From contig NZ_JACOGA010000007.1 in the NCBI RefSeq assembly GCF_014284175.1, positions 1 through 64,000 of the forward strand: a stretch of DNA of 64,000 nt. The letters run 5' to 3'. The position numbers and the translations under genes are program-made. Under the pieces are notes generated by a model, which was not told where the DNA came from, did no database searches, and was given only the letters and a program-made list of their open reading frames with translations. Of the stretch, positions 8,162 through 17,197 are shown piece after piece (the stretch's first letter is position 1; the number at the start of each line of letters is the position of its first letter). The stretch comes from Affinundibacterium flavidum (lineage in GTDB: Bacteria; Pseudomonadota; Gammaproteobacteria; Burkholderiales; Burkholderiaceae_D).

Positions 8162-9343
8162 ATGAATGATCCTATCGCAATCGTCGGCGCAGCTCGTACT
8201 CCTATGGGTGCGTTTCAAAGTGATTTCGCTTCTTTAACTGCGAGTCAACTCGGTGCAGTTGCCATCAAAGCGGCAGTTGAACGTGCCGGTGTGAAACCAG
8301 AACTCGTCGAAGAAGTGCTATTTGGTAACTGCTTGATGGCAGGTCAAGGACAAGCGCCAGCGCGCCAAGCTTTGTTGGCAGCAGGTTTGCCGTTTTCTAC
8401 TGGTGCCGTCACTTTGTCTAAGATGTGTGGTTCCGCGATGAAGGCGACCATGATGGCTTACGATTCACTCTTGGCTGGTAGTAACGAGGTCTTGGTGACT
8501 GGCGGTATGGAGTCAATGACGAATGCCCCTTACATCATCCCGAAAGCTCGTGGCGGTTATCGTATTGGTCACGGCACGATCATGGATCATATGATGCTTG
8601 ATGGTTTGGAAGATGCTTATGACAAAGGTCGTTCTATGGGCACTTTCGCAGAAGACTGTTCCGCTAAGTATGGTTTCACACGCGAAGCGCAAGATGCATT
8701 CGCCATCGCCTCAGTCACCCGCGCACAAAACGCAGCCAGCAGCGGCGCATTTTCTTGGGAAATCGCTCCGGTAACGGTTTCAGGTCGTAGTGGCGATGTC
8801 GTGATCGACAAGGACGAAGGTCCATTGAAAGCCAAGCTCGACAAGATTCCAAACTTGAAACCAGCCTTCAAAAAAGACGGCACGATTACAGCAGCATCAT
8901 CTTCTTCGATTAACGACGGCGCAGCAGCATTAGTCTTGATGCGCGAATCAAAAGCCAAAGAATTAGGCTTGACCCCGATTGCAAAAATCCTCGGCCATGC
9001 AACCCATGCGCAAGAACCAGGTTGGTTCACCACTGCGCCAGTTGGCTCTATCGAAAAACTCTACAAAAAAATCGGTTGGACGACAGCGGACGTGGATTTG
9101 TTTGAAGTCAATGAAGCCTTCGCAGCAGTACCGATGGCAGCTATGCACGACCTCGGCATTTCGCACGATAAGATGAACGTACACGGTGGTGCATGTGCAT
9201 TGGGTCATCCAATCGGCGCATCCGGTGCACGTATCATCGTGACCTTGATCGGTGCCTTGAAAGCACGTGGCGGTAAGCGTGGCGTGGCTTCTCTGTGTAT
9301 CGGCGGTGGTGAAGCGACTGCGATGGCGATTGAGTTGGTGTAA
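8162..9343 (+). CDS. Acetyl-CoA acetyltransferase (thiolase)
   Basis: A 393-residue biosynthetic/degradative thiolase, condensing or cleaving acetoacetyl-CoA. The nucleophilic Cys is C89 in LSKMCGSAMKA. The other catalytic residues are NEAFAAV, H349 in CALGHPIGASG and C379 in SLCIGGGEA, all intact. Full length for the family. A clear GGAG ribosome site precedes ATG 8162. In this locus it probably finishes leucine degradation by splitting acetoacetyl-CoA formed downstream of LiuE. AtoB- and PhaA-type enzymes cannot be told apart by reading. Confidence 0.93.
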   Translation: MNDPIAIVGAARTPMGAFQSDFASLTASQLGAVAIKAAVERAGVKPELVEEVLFGNCLMAGQGQAPARQALLAAGLPFSTGAVTLSKMCGSAMKATMMAYDSLLAGSNEVLVTGGMESMTNAPYIIPKARGGYRIGHGTIMDHMMLDGLEDAYDKGRSMGTFAEDCSAKYGFTREAQDAFAIASVTRAQNAASSGAFSWEIAPVTVSGRSGDVVIDKDEGPLKAKLDKIPNLKPAFKKDGTITAASSSSINDGAAALVLMRESKAKELGLTPIAKILGHATHAQEPGWFTTAPVGSIEKLYKKIGWTTADVDLFEVNEAFAAVPMAAMHDLGISHDKMNVHGGACALGHPIGASGARIIVTLIGALKARGGKRGVASLCIGGGEATAMAIELV

Positions 9344-9392
9344 TTGCCCTTAGTTTTTTAGGGCGAAGTTATGCAAGACGGTATATGTCGGC

Positions 9393-9508
9393 TTCCCCTC
9401 CCCTTCAAGGGGAGGGCTAGGGTGGGGATGGGTGTTCGTTGATAAAGCTGCAAAGTTAATCGACCGAAACCCATCCCCATCCCAACCTTCCCCTTGAAGG
9501 GGAAGGAG
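9393..9508. repeat. Intergenic repeat family B, copy 1
   Basis: A ~116-base composite: two short palindromes (CTCCCCTTCAAGGGGAG and TTCCCCTTGAAGGGGAA), each followed or preceded by a GGTGGGGATGGG-type stretch, in inverted orientation around an unrelated ~35-base spacer. This is the arrangement of a paired REP (BIME-like) element. Other copies are at 13180 and 19799. Confidence 0.88.
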
Positions 9509-9596
9509 TGAACAGGGCGTCACGACCTGCAGAAAATGAATAAAGAACAGCGTGTAATTTGCGCTTTTGGTAGAAGTAGATAACGGAGCAAAAGCA

Positions 9597-10265
9597 ATGC
9601 CCACAGCCTTAATCATCGGAGCCTCGCGTGGTATTGGCCTCGAATTTGCGCGACAGTACAAAGCGGCAGGCTGGCGTGTAATCGCCACCGCACGCAAATC
9701 CGACGACCTCGCACAATTGACTGCTAATGGTTGTGAAGCCCTGCCTTTGGACGTGAATAGCTTGAACGATTGCGCGGGTTTGGCATGGCGTCTTGATGAT
9801 GAAAAAATCGATGTCGCGATTTTAAACGCCGGTGTGTTTGGCACCAGAACTAGCGGTTTGCAGGCGCCAGAGCAAGGTGAATTTGATCAGGTGATGCACA
9901 CCAATGTGCTAGCGGCGATGCGCTTGTTACCTTTGGTATTGCCTATGGTCGAAAATGCAAGTGGCAAGTTAGCGGTGTTGTCGTCCGGTATGGGTTCGAT
10001 AAGCCTGCGTGAGAACGCCGTAGCATGGCTGTATCGCGCCAGCAAAGCGGCATTGAATTCCGTATTGAAAGATGTGTCGCTCAGTACGCAAAAGGCGACA
10101 TGCATTGCCTTTCATCCGGGATGGGTGCAAACCGATATGGGCGGCGCAGGTGCAGAGATTAGCGTCGACGTCAGCGTGGCTGGAATGCGCGAAGTAATTG
10201 CGGAAAGTAGTCGTGCGCAGAATGGGCAATTTTTGAATTATGACGGAGAGTGCTTGGATTGGTGA
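9597..10265 (+). CDS. SDR-family oxidoreductase
   Basis: A 222-residue short-chain dehydrogenase/reductase. The cofactor-binding motif is GASRGIG near the N-terminus, NAGVFG follows, the catalytic Ser is in VLSSGMGS and the Tyr/Lys pair is in YRASKAALN. A longer frame reaches 9567, but ATG 9597 has the ribosome site GGAG and starts directly on the first strand of the Rossmann fold. The A in ATARKSD after the second strand suggests NADP(H). Substrate unknown; the surrounding acyl-CoA genes suggest a fatty or branched hydroxyacyl or carbonyl compound, but this is only context. Confidence 0.88.
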   Translation: MPTALIIGASRGIGLEFARQYKAAGWRVIATARKSDDLAQLTANGCEALPLDVNSLNDCAGLAWRLDDEKIDVAILNAGVFGTRTSGLQAPEQGEFDQVMHTNVLAAMRLLPLVLPMVENASGKLAVLSSGMGSISLRENAVAWLYRASKAALNSVLKDVSLSTQKATCIAFHPGWVQTDMGGAGAEISVDVSVAGMREVIAESSRAQNGQFLNYDGECLDW

Positions 10266-10268
10266 GCG

Positions 10269-10375
10269 AAAACCCCTCAACGCCGAGACGCAGAGGCGCT
10301 GAGGAACACCTTAAAGAAGAGGTTTCTCTGTTTTCGATTTTCTCTGCGCCTCCGCGTCTCGGCGTTGAGGGGTTT
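10269..10375. repeat. Intergenic repeat family A, copy 3
   Basis: Long-stem hairpin starting 4 bases after the SDR stop codon. The left arm AAAACCCCTCAACGCCGAGA pairs with the right arm TCTCGGCGTTGAGGGGTTT. Same orientation as copies 1 and 2. Confidence 0.9.
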
Positions 10376-10402
10376 AAAAAAATTTTTAGAAACGAGTAAG
10401 AC

Positions 10403-11536
10403 ATGCAACTAACATCAGAACACGAAATGATCCGCGACGCTGTGCGCAGCTTTGTGCAAGAGCGCATCACGCCAAATGCTGCACGTTGGGACAAAGAACA
10501 TCACTTCCCCGCTGAAGAACTTAAAGAGTTAGCCGCGATGGGCGCGTATGGTGTGGCGGTGCCAGAAGAGCTCGGCGGCGCAGGTATGGATTATTTGTCG
10601 CTGGCTTTGGTGTTGGAAGAGATCGCTGCAGGTGACGGTGGCACCTCAACTGTGGTGTCAGTGAATAACTGCCCGGTATGCAGCATCGGTATGATGTATG
10701 CCAATGCAGAACAAAAAGAACAATGGCTGCGCCCATTAGCGCAAGGCGAGATGCTAGGTGCGTTTTGCTTAACTGAACCGCATGCAGGCAGTGATGCTTC
10801 TGATTTGCGTACGACTGCCAAGCGTGACGGCGATGAATACGTCTTGAACGGCGTGAAGCAATTCATCACCAGCGGCAAGCATGCTGACGTGGCGATCGTG
10901 ATGGCAGTGACCGATAAAGCCGCAGGTAAAAAAGGCATCAGCGCATTTTGGGTTGATACCAAAACGCCGGGTTATATCGTCGCCAGCCTCGAACATAAAA
11001 TGGGGCAACACTCATCCGATACCGCACAAATCCTGTTTGAAAATTGCCGCATCCCCGCTGCGAATTTGATAGGTGAAGAAGGTCAAGGCTACAAAATTGC
11101 TTTGTCTGGCTTAGAAGGTGGTCGTATCGGTATTGCTTCCCAATCCGTTGGTATGGCACGCGCCGCATTTGAAGCAGCATTAGCTTATGCGAAAGACCGC
11201 CGTACATTCGGTAAAGCGATTTTTGAACATCAGGCAGTGCAATTTCGCTTAGCGGATATGGCCACCCAAATCGAAGCTGCACGCCAATTGATCTGGCATG
11301 CAGCGAGCATGAAAGATGCTGGCAAACCATGTCTGAAAGAAGCGGCGATGGCAAAATTGTTTGCTTCTGAAATGGCGGAGAAAGTTTGCTCAGACGCGAT
11401 ACAAATTCACGGCGGTTATGGTTATGTCAGCGATTTCCCGGTTGAGCGTATTTATCGCGATGTGCGTGTGTGTCAGATTTATGAAGGTAGTTCGGATATT
11501 CAGAAAATTTTGATTGGCCGTGGCTTGTTGGATTAG
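10403..11536 (+). CDS. Acyl-CoA dehydrogenase
   Basis: A 377-residue FAD-dependent acyl-CoA dehydrogenase. AFCLTEPHAGSDASDL and QFITSGKHADVAIVMA form the flavin-binding middle domain; IHGGYGYVSDFPVERIYRD precedes the C-terminal motif. The catalytic Glu is in IYEGSSDIQKILIGR, the usual position in short/medium-chain enzymes, unlike liuA. It probably acts on a short or branched acyl-CoA (for example butyryl-, isobutyryl- or 2-methylbutyryl-CoA); the exact chain cannot be read. It is flanked by family A hairpins on both sides. Confidence 0.92.
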   Translation: MQLTSEHEMIRDAVRSFVQERITPNAARWDKEHHFPAEELKELAAMGAYGVAVPEELGGAGMDYLSLALVLEEIAAGDGGTSTVVSVNNCPVCSIGMMYANAEQKEQWLRPLAQGEMLGAFCLTEPHAGSDASDLRTTAKRDGDEYVLNGVKQFITSGKHADVAIVMAVTDKAAGKKGISAFWVDTKTPGYIVASLEHKMGQHSSDTAQILFENCRIPAANLIGEEGQGYKIALSGLEGGRIGIASQSVGMARAAFEAALAYAKDRRTFGKAIFEHQAVQFRLADMATQIEAARQLIWHAASMKDAGKPCLKEAAMAKLFASEMAEKVCSDAIQIHGGYGYVSDFPVERIYRDVRVCQIYEGSSDIQKILIGRGLLD

Positions 11537-11545
11537 TTTTGTCGT

Positions 11546-11645
11546 AAAACCTCTCGACGCCGAGACGCAGAGGCGCGGAGTAAAACCTTAAAACAGAGGT
11601 TTTCTCTCATCTCGATGTTCTCAGCGTCTCGGCGTTGAGGGGTTC
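11546..11645. repeat. Intergenic repeat family A, copy 4
   Basis: A ~100-base long-stem hairpin starting AAAACCTCTCGACGCCGAGA and ending TCTCGGCGTTGAGGGGTT. It lies 9 bases after the acyl-CoA dehydrogenase stop. Confidence 0.88.
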
Positions 11646-11677
11646 TAAATCAATCGTATTTTTACTTGAGAACGAAT

Positions 11678-12283
11678 ATGAGCAATCGCATCGAATACTG
11701 GTTTGACTACGTTTCACCGTACGCCTATTTGACCACGCAAGTGATAGAAGAACTCGCGGCAAAATATGGACGCGAGATTGAGTGGAAACCTATGCTGTTA
11801 GGTGTCGTATTCAAGTCGACTAATTCCAGTCCATTAACGATGCGGCCACCTGTGATGGCGAATTATCACAAACATGATATGGAACGCTCAGCGCGTTACG
11901 CAGACTTGCCATTTGTGTTGCCGGAACCGTTTCCCATCAATACACAAAATACAGCAAGAGTCTGTTTGTGGATGAAAGAAGTCGCTCCCGAACGCGTCGG
12001 CGAATTCACGCGCGGTGTGACCAAAGCCTATTTTTCAGAGCCTTCAGGTTTGAATGATATCGCATGGTTATCCAATTATGTAATGCAGATGGGACTCGAT
12101 GGCACTGCCGCAGCGGCGGCTTGCAATGATGAGCGTTACAAAGATCAACTACGTTCGGCCTGCGAAGAAGCAGTTAGCAAAGGTGTGTTTGGTGCGCCTT
12201 GGGTGATTGTGGATGGCGAGCCATTTTGGGGTAATGATCGCTTACCGCAATTAGAAAAGTGGTTAGCGAACGGCGGGTTTTGA
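11678..12283 (+). CDS. 2-hydroxychromene-2-carboxylate isomerase-like protein (DsbA-fold)
   Basis: A 201-residue DsbA-superfamily protein of the HCCA isomerase/GST-kappa group. IEYWFDYVSPYAYL opens the thioredoxin fold with S13-P-Y in place of a CxxC, as in HCCA isomerases. GVFGAPWVIVDGEPFWGNDRL near the C-terminus is the matching cis-Pro and closing motif. A TTG at 11666 would add four residues; ATG 11678 with GAG seven bases upstream is preferred. The founding enzyme acts in naphthalene degradation, but relatives in liu-type loci probably do a different glutathione-dependent isomerisation. Confidence 0.85.
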   Translation: MSNRIEYWFDYVSPYAYLTTQVIEELAAKYGREIEWKPMLLGVVFKSTNSSPLTMRPPVMANYHKHDMERSARYADLPFVLPEPFPINTQNTARVCLWMKEVAPERVGEFTRGVTKAYFSEPSGLNDIAWLSNYVMQMGLDGTAAAAACNDERYKDQLRSACEEAVSKGVFGAPWVIVDGEPFWGNDRLPQLEKWLANGGF

Positions 12284-12292
12284 TTGAAAAAT

Positions 12293-12400
12293 AAAACCCC
12301 TCAACGCCGAGGCGCTGAGTCGCAGAGAAATCTAAAACAGAGAAACCTCTCTTTTAAGGTTTTCCTCCGCGTCTCAGCGTCTCGGCGTTGAGGGGTGTTT
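12293..12400. repeat. Intergenic repeat family A, copy 5 (inverted)
   Basis: The same outer arms as the other copies (AAAACCCCTCAACGCCGAGG ... CTCGGCGTTGAGGGG), but the asymmetric centre (ACAGAGAAACCTCTCTTTTA) is the reverse complement of that in copies 1-4. This copy therefore sits in the opposite orientation. Confidence 0.88.
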
Positions 12401-12446
12401 AGAAATTGTGATAGATCCGCAGAGCTTGAAATTACTGAGATACAGA

Positions 12447-12845
12447 ATGAAAAAAGGCTACAAACAATTAGTCGATGAAGCGACAGCGCAGATCAAAACT
12501 TATAGTGTGGCTGAGGCGCAAGCGAAATTGGGTGATCCGAATGTGCAATTTGTTGACGTGCGTGATATTCGTGAACTCGAACGTGAAGGTATCATTCCCG
12601 GCGCATTTCACGCACCACGCGGCATGATCGAATTTTGGGTTGATCCTGATTCGCCTTATTTCAAACCGGTGTTTGGCGAAGCTAAAGAATTTATTTTGTT
12701 TTGTGCAGCGGGTTGGCGTAGTGCGTTGACGACTAAGACTGTGCAGGATATGGGTTTGGAAAATGTGGCGCATATTGATGGTGGCTTTGGTGCTTGGAAA
12801 GCGGCGGGTGCGCTTACGGCGGTGAAAGAAAGTAAGAAGGTATAA
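12447..12845 (+). CDS. Rhodanese-like domain protein
   Basis: A single-domain rhodanese of about 132 residues. The CH2A region is FVDVRDIRELEREG, the active-site loop is CAAGWRS with C86 as the sulfur-carrying residue, and the fold closes with HIDGGFGAWKAAG. No signal peptide, so cytoplasmic. ATG 12447 (MKKGYKQLVD) is preferred to the GTG at 12408, whose extra residues are not typical. It probably acts as a sulfurtransferase; the partner is unknown. Confidence 0.88.
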   Translation: MKKGYKQLVDEATAQIKTYSVAEAQAKLGDPNVQFVDVRDIRELEREGIIPGAFHAPRGMIEFWVDPDSPYFKPVFGEAKEFILFCAAGWRSALTTKTVQDMGLENVAHIDGGFGAWKAAGALTAVKESKKV

Positions 12846-12850
12846 GAATA

Positions 12851-13147
12851 ATGGATGAAAAACTTCAGGAATTGCTGGGATTAGTTGATAGTGAAGAGTC
12901 GTTTGTGCGTTTCATTGAAGGCTTGTCTCAAGATTGGTACGACGCCGAAAGAAAAGAAGCTGAATCGCCGAGTTCGCCATATGGGCGTGGTCATAATGGA
13001 TGGGAAAATGGAACGATCGGTGGATTTTTAGACTCCGCATCGGCTTGGGCTCAATCATCTAAGAATGACGCAGAGCTTTACAAGAAATCAGAAAATCCAT
13101 GGCGTCGAGCTGCAGAGATCATTTATATGGGAAAAATTTACGAGTGA
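12851..13147 (+). CDS. Hypothetical protein, DUF7660-like
   Basis: A 98-residue soluble protein starting 5 bases after the rhodanese stop. The stretch WENGTIGGFLDSASAWA followed by NPWRRAAEIIYMGKIYE matches a small family that I associate with DUF7660. No catalytic motif or known function. It may be translationally linked to the rhodanese gene. Confidence 0.7.
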   Translation: MDEKLQELLGLVDSEESFVRFIEGLSQDWYDAERKEAESPSSPYGRGHNGWENGTIGGFLDSASAWAQSSKNDAELYKKSENPWRRAAEIIYMGKIYE

Positions 13148-13179
13148 ATCGAGTCAGCGTAGTCTGATTTGGTTTTAAC

Positions 13180-13296
13180 TCCTTCCCCTTCAAGGGGAAG
13201 GTTGGGATGGGGATGGGTTTCAATCAATTTGCTAAGTACACTACTTGCTCAGCCAAAACCCATCCCCACCCTAGCCCTCCCCTTGAAGGGGAGGGA
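13180..13296. repeat. Intergenic repeat family B, copy 2
   Basis: A paired palindromic element: CCTTCCCCTTCAAGGGGAAG with GGGATGGGGATGGG, then a spacer, then CCCATCCCCACC with CTCCCCTTGAAGGGGAG. The two halves are swapped relative to copy 1 (9393-9508), so the element is inverted. Confidence 0.88.
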
Positions 13297-13334
13297 ATGT
13301 ACAGGTGCTGCACAGTTAGTGAAATAGGTAAAGT

Positions 13335-13712
13335 GTGAGTAAAACAATCTGCCCTTGTGGCTCAAACAAAGAATTTGCCAACTGCTGCGAGCGCTACATC
13401 AGCGGTAGAGATGCAGCGCCAACAGCAGAAGCCTTGATGCGTTCGCGTTACACTGCTTACACGCTCGATGACGAAGCCTATTTGCGTGCAACTTGGGATG
13501 AGCGCACTTGCCCCAAAGAACGCATCGTCGATGGTGGTGCGACGAAGTGGTTAGGTTTGGAAGTGAAGAAACACGAAGCACAAGAAAAAGAAGCGACAGT
13601 CGAATTCGTCGCACGTTACAAAATTGGTGGTAAAGCACATCGCCTACATGAGAAAAGTCGTTTCGTGCAGTTTGATGGAAAATGGTTTTATGTTGATGGA
13701 ATTTATGAATAA
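13335..13712 (+). CDS. ychJ: YchJ-family SEC-C metal-binding protein
   Basis: A 125-residue protein starting with a SEC-C zinc motif, CPCGSNKEFANCC (C6, C8, C17, C18), followed by a YchJ NTF2-like domain (AEALMRSRYTAYTLDDEAYLRATW ... FVQFDGKWFYVDG). It starts with GTG at 13335. E. coli YchJ has a second SEC-C at its C-terminus, which is absent here, as in many shorter homologues. Function in the family is not established. Confidence 0.88.
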   Translation: MSKTICPCGSNKEFANCCERYISGRDAAPTAEALMRSRYTAYTLDDEAYLRATWDERTCPKERIVDGGATKWLGLEVKKHEAQEKEATVEFVARYKIGGKAHRLHEKSRFVQFDGKWFYVDGIYE

Positions 13713-13834
13713 AAACCTCTCAACACGGAGGCACAGAGACACAGAGAAAAAACGGAGAAGAGCGATTTCTTTTAAAGATATTTGATTTTCTCTTGTCTTT
13801 CTCAGTGTCTCCGTGTCTCTGTGTTGAGAGGTTT
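13711..13834. repeat. Intergenic repeat family A, copy 6 (divergent)
   Basis: A hairpin of about 124 bases overlapping the ychJ stop codon. The arms read AAAAACCTCTCAACACGGAG and CTCTGTGTTGAGAGGTTT, with a CACAGAGACACAGAG-type interior. It is the most divergent copy and resembles the CACAGAGACACAGAG repeats common in other bacteria. Confidence 0.82.
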
Positions 13835-13875
13835 AAAAAATTGAGCAATTGCGTAGTAAGTAATCTGGAAAAATT

Positions 13876-15498
13876 ATGACAACCCTAGAATCCAAATTAA
13901 ACCCTCGCTCTGAGGACTTCAAAGCCAACACTGCAGCGATGCAATTAGTGGTTGACGACCTCAAACAAAAAGTCACTAAGATCGCTTTGGGTGGCGGCGA
14001 AGAAGCGCGCCAAAAGCATTTAGGTCGCGGCAAACTCTTGCCACGTGATCGCGTGCAAAACTTGCTCGATCCCGGCACACCCTTCCTTGAATTCTCGCAG
14101 CTCGCGGCCTTCAATATGTACAAAGAGAAGAACGATCTCGATGCAGCACCGAGCGCAGGCGTGATTACCGGTATCGGTCGCGTCGCTGGGCAAGAGTGTG
14201 TGATTGTCTGTAATGATGCGACGGTGAAGGGCGGTACCTATTATCCAATGACGGTGAAAAAGCACTTGCGTGCGCAAGAAATCGCCGAACAAAATAATCT
14301 GCCATGTATCTACCTGGTCGATAGCGGTGGTGCGAATTTGCCGAATCAAGATGATGTGTTCCCCGATCGTGATCACTTCGGACGTATTTTCTATAATCAA
14401 GCGAATATGTCGGCCAAAGGTATCCCGCAAATCGCTGTGGTAATGGGCTCCTGTACTGCTGGTGGTGCGTATGTGCCAGCGATGAGTGATGAGTCGATTA
14501 TCGTCAAAAACCAAGGCACAATTTTTCTCGGTGGTCCTCCGTTGGTGAAAGCCGCAACAGGTGAGGTCGTGAGTGCCGAAGACCTTGGTGGTGGCGATGT
14601 ACATACGCGTTTATCTGGCGTGGTCGATCATTTAGCGCAGAACGATACGCATGCCTTAGCGATGGCGCGTCAAATCGTGTCGAATCTAAATCGTCAAAAA
14701 CCGCAAACCGTGGTGATGAAGGCGGTGGAAGAGCCGAAGTATCCAGCCAGTGAATTGTATGGCGTGATTCCGGTCGATACGCGTAAGCCATTTGATGTGC
14801 GTGAAGTGATTGCACGCGTGGTCGACGGCAGCCATTTTGACGAATTCAAAGCGCGTTATGGCACGACTTTGGTGTGCGGTTTTGCGCATATTCACGGTAT
14901 GCCAGTCGGCATCATTGCCAATAACGGTATTTTGTTTTCCGAATCTGCATTGAAGGGCACGCATTTTATTGAGCTGTGCAGCCAGCGCAAAATTCCTCTC
15001 GTATTTTTGCAAAACATCACCGGCTTCATGGTGGGACGTAAATACGAAAACGAAGGTATTGCACGCAATGGCGCCAAGATGGTGACGGCGGTTGCAACTG
15101 CGAATGTGCCGAAGTTCACGGTGATTATCGGTGGCAGTTTCGGTGCTGGTAACTACGGCATGTGTGGTCGTGCTTATTCCCCACGCTTCATGTGGATGTG
15201 GCCGAATGCACGTATTTCTGTCATGGGCGGCGAACAAGCCGCAAGCGTATTAGCAACCGTGCGCCGCGATGGTATTGAAGGTAAAGGCGGTAGTTGGAGT
15301 GCGGAAGAAGAAGCTGCGTTCAAGCAACCGATCAAGGATCAATACGAACATCAAGGCCATCCTTACTATGCGTCTGCACGCTTGTGGGACGATGGTGTGA
15401 TTGATCCTGCTGATACGCGTATGGTGTTGGGATTGGGATTATCGGCTGCGTTAAATGCACCGATACCAGATGCTAAATTTGGGATATTCCGCATGTAA
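13876..15498 (+). CDS. liuB: 3-methylcrotonyl-CoA carboxylase, beta (carboxyltransferase) subunit
   Basis: A 540-residue biotin-dependent carboxyltransferase that moves CO2 from LiuD-bound carboxybiotin to 3-methylcrotonyl-CoA, giving 3-methylglutaconyl-CoA. The crotonase-fold halves are evident: [27 protein letters not shown] and [19 protein letters not shown] in the N-domain; [26 protein letters not shown] and [34 protein letters not shown] in the C-domain, typical of MCC beta rather than of propionyl-CoA carboxylase. Length is normal. Its partner liuD is 6.4 kb downstream, beyond the biotin genes. Confidence 0.95.
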   Translation: MTTLESKLNPRSEDFKANTAAMQLVVDDLKQKVTKIALGGGEEARQKHLGRGKLLPRDRVQNLLDPGTPFLEFSQLAAFNMYKEKNDLDAAPSAGVITGIGRVAGQECVIVCNDATVKGGTYYPMTVKKHLRAQEIAEQNNLPCIYLVDSGGANLPNQDDVFPDRDHFGRIFYNQANMSAKGIPQIAVVMGSCTAGGAYVPAMSDESIIVKNQGTIFLGGPPLVKAATGEVVSAEDLGGGDVHTRLSGVVDHLAQNDTHALAMARQIVSNLNRQKPQTVVMKAVEEPKYPASELYGVIPVDTRKPFDVREVIARVVDGSHFDEFKARYGTTLVCGFAHIHGMPVGIIANNGILFSESALKGTHFIELCSQRKIPLVFLQNITGFMVGRKYENEGIARNGAKMVTAVATANVPKFTVIIGGSFGAGNYGMCGRAYSPRFMWMWPNARISVMGGEQAASVLATVRRDGIEGKGGSWSAEEEAAFKQPIKDQYEHQGHPYYASARLWDDGVIDPADTRMVLGLGLSAALNAPIPDAKFGIFRM

Positions 15499-15619
15499 CG
15501 GTCGTCGCGCTAAATCCAATTCTCGGGCGCATTGCGGCGTCGCAAATCCTCGCAATATCGACATATTGCTCCGGTTTGCTTCTTGCACTGCATCCCGATA
15601 ATTGAATTTTTCGCAGTGA
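15499..15619. repeat. Intergenic repeat family E, copy 2
   Basis: Starts directly after the liuB stop. It shares with the element after liuA a 24-base core (containing CTCGCAATATCGACATATTG) and a following CTGCAT-C-CGATAATTGAA-like end; the outer arms are more degenerate. Confidence 0.6.
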
Positions 15620-15664
15620 CCTTACCTCCAGAGAAGTTGTAGAAAATCGTAAGAAGGAAGTCTC

Positions 15665-16447
15665 ATGTACCAAACCCTAACACTAAGCCGCGAGAACAAA
15701 GTCGCAACTGTGACTTTAAATCGCCCTGACGTGCGCAATGCGTTTAACGAAACGACGATTGCGGAGATCACGCAGGTGTTTAATGAATTGAGTAAGGATA
15801 GCAGTATCCGTGCAATTGTACTGGCAGCCAACGGCCCAGCATTTTGCGCGGGCGCTGATCTCAATTGGATGAAGAAAATGGCGGACTATACGCATGCCGA
15901 AAACCTTGCAGACGCAGGGCAATTGGCGGCGATGTTAGCGGCGATTTATACCTGCGCTAAACCTGTGGTGGCGCAAGTTCAAGGTGATTGCTATGCCGGC
16001 GGTATGGGCTTGGTCGCAGCTTGTGACGTGATTGTTTCGGTAGACACGGCGCAGTTTTGTTTGAGCGAAGTCAAGCTTGGTTTGATTCCGGCCACGATTT
16101 CACCGTATGTGATCAAGGCCATGGGCGAAAATGCCGCACGTCGTTATTTCTTAACTGCCGAACGCTTCGATGCCGTGCAAGCTTTGCGTATCGGATTTGT
16201 GCATGAGGTCGTGACCGCCGAGGTTTTGAGCGCGAAGGTTGCGGAGATTGTTAAGGCTTTAGTGACAAATAGCCCGAATGCAGTAGCGCAAGCCAAAGTA
16301 TTGGTGCGCGATGTAGGTGGTCGTGAAATTACCCCTGAGTTGATTGCGAGTACCGTCGAAGGTATCGCTGTGATTCGTGCTTCAGAGGAGGGGCGTGAGG
16401 GCGTGCGTTCTTTCCTTGAGAAGCGTAAGCCGAGCTGGTTGGGGTGA
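15665..16447 (+). CDS. liuC: 3-methylglutaconyl-CoA hydratase (enoyl-CoA hydratase family)
   Basis: A 260-residue crotonase. The oxyanion-hole strands are ANGPAFCAGADLNWMKKM and QGDCYAGGMGLVAACD, and the conserved LSEVKLGLIPATISPYVIKAMG follows. DLNWMKKM is typical of the methylglutaconyl-CoA hydratase branch. It should hydrate 3-methylglutaconyl-CoA to HMG-CoA, the substrate of LiuE. Start ATG 15665 has the strong ribosome site GAAGGAAG. It lies between liuB and liuD, as in other liu operons. Confidence 0.93.
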   Translation: MYQTLTLSRENKVATVTLNRPDVRNAFNETTIAEITQVFNELSKDSSIRAIVLAANGPAFCAGADLNWMKKMADYTHAENLADAGQLAAMLAAIYTCAKPVVAQVQGDCYAGGMGLVAACDVIVSVDTAQFCLSEVKLGLIPATISPYVIKAMGENAARRYFLTAERFDAVQALRIGFVHEVVTAEVLSAKVAEIVKALVTNSPNAVAQAKVLVRDVGGREITPELIASTVEGIAVIRASEEGREGVRSFLEKRKPSWLG

Positions 16448-16497
16448 TCAAGTATAATGGCGGGTTTTGGTAAGATTGCAATTTTTGGGATTTTTAC

Positions 16498-16656
16498 TCC
16501 CTTCTCCCGCAAGCGGGAGAAGAGCAGGGGATGAGGGGCGTTTAGAATACTGCTCTCGTAAATAGAGACTGTTTTTGAAGAATTAGCAGTTCAAATAAGC
16601 ATTGCAGCTATCTCAAATACCCTCACCCTAACCCTCTCCCGCTTGCGGGAGAGGGG
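16498..16656. repeat. Intergenic repeat family C, copy 1
   Basis: A paired palindrome: left half CTTCTCCCGCAAGCGGGAGA with GCAGGGGATGAGGG, and right half CCCTCACCCTAACC with CTCTCCCGCTTGCGGGAGAG, inverted around an ~85-base spacer. The 361-base stretch 16448-16808 holds only this element and family D. Confidence 0.87.
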
Positions 16657-16671
16657 ATTAAGAGCAAAATC

Positions 16672-16735
16672 GTAGGGCGGGTGCAACCCGCGCCGCCTAA
16701 CGGTCGAACAACCGCGCGGGTTGCACCCGCCCTAC
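16672..16735. repeat. Intergenic hairpin family D
   Basis: A 64-base inverted repeat: GTAGGGCGGGTGCAACCCGC pairs with GCGGGTTGCACCCGCCCTAC around a ~24-base loop. It is a near-perfect long stem of a type widely dispersed in proteobacterial genomes. Only one copy in the window. Confidence 0.87.
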
Positions 16736-16808
16736 AAAAAATGCGAAAAGTGGATCTCGTATCAGGTTCAATTTTTTATCAAGAATATTATGTGTATGAG
16801 CCAATAAA

Positions 16809-17111
16809 ATGAAGTTGTATGAATTCGAAATTGGTACGCAACCCGTTCAATGCGGATGCTGTGATTATTATTCACTAGCAGAGCGAGGAAAATGCTTGGT
16901 GTGCCCTGTTTGCTTTTGGGAAGATGATTTCGACTGTGTTACTGATGAGGAAATTTATCTAGATAATCAGTCAGATATCAACCGAGATTTAACTCTTAGA
17001 GAAGCAAGAAATAATTTCAAAAAATACGGTGCATGGCTCAATGAATTTCGCGGAGTAGTTATAAGCAAAGAAGAACGAGATTCTTTGAAGTATGAGTCTA
17101 GAAACATATAA
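16809..17111 (+). CDS. Small CPCC-family cysteine-rich protein
   Basis: A 100-residue protein with six Cys near the N-terminus (C15, C17, C18, C29, C32, C35) in CGCCDYYSLAERGKCLVCPVC followed by FWEDD. This is the signature of the CPCC family, a predicted zinc-ribbon-like domain of unknown role. Its A+T-rich codons differ from the neighbouring liu and bio genes and it sits between repeats, so it may be a recent insertion. Relatives often occur among toxin/immunity genes, but no toxin is adjacent here. Confidence 0.8.
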   Translation: MKLYEFEIGTQPVQCGCCDYYSLAERGKCLVCPVCFWEDDFDCVTDEEIYLDNQSDINRDLTLREARNNFKKYGAWLNEFRGVVISKEERDSLKYESRNI

Positions 17112-17126
17112 CAAGTCAAATAACTA

Positions 17127-17163
17127 CGCGCCTTCGGCGCCGGCCGCAGCAAAGCTGCGCCGG
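17127..17163. repeat. GC-rich double hairpin (family F)
   Basis: Two abutting short palindromes, GCGCCTTCGGCGC and CCGGCCGCAGC/GCTGCGCCGG, sit between the CPCC gene and bioA. They are different in sequence from the other repeats and may act as a transcriptional boundary. Confidence 0.6.
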
Positions 17164-17197
17164 TAATTGAGGCGTTGAACTAAATTTTAGAATCGAA

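Noticed and set aside
14020..15237. Long minus-strand frames opposite liuB (183 and 194 codons)
   Set aside because: Shadows of a well-conserved gene; the His/Thr/Arg-rich translations are typical antisense products.
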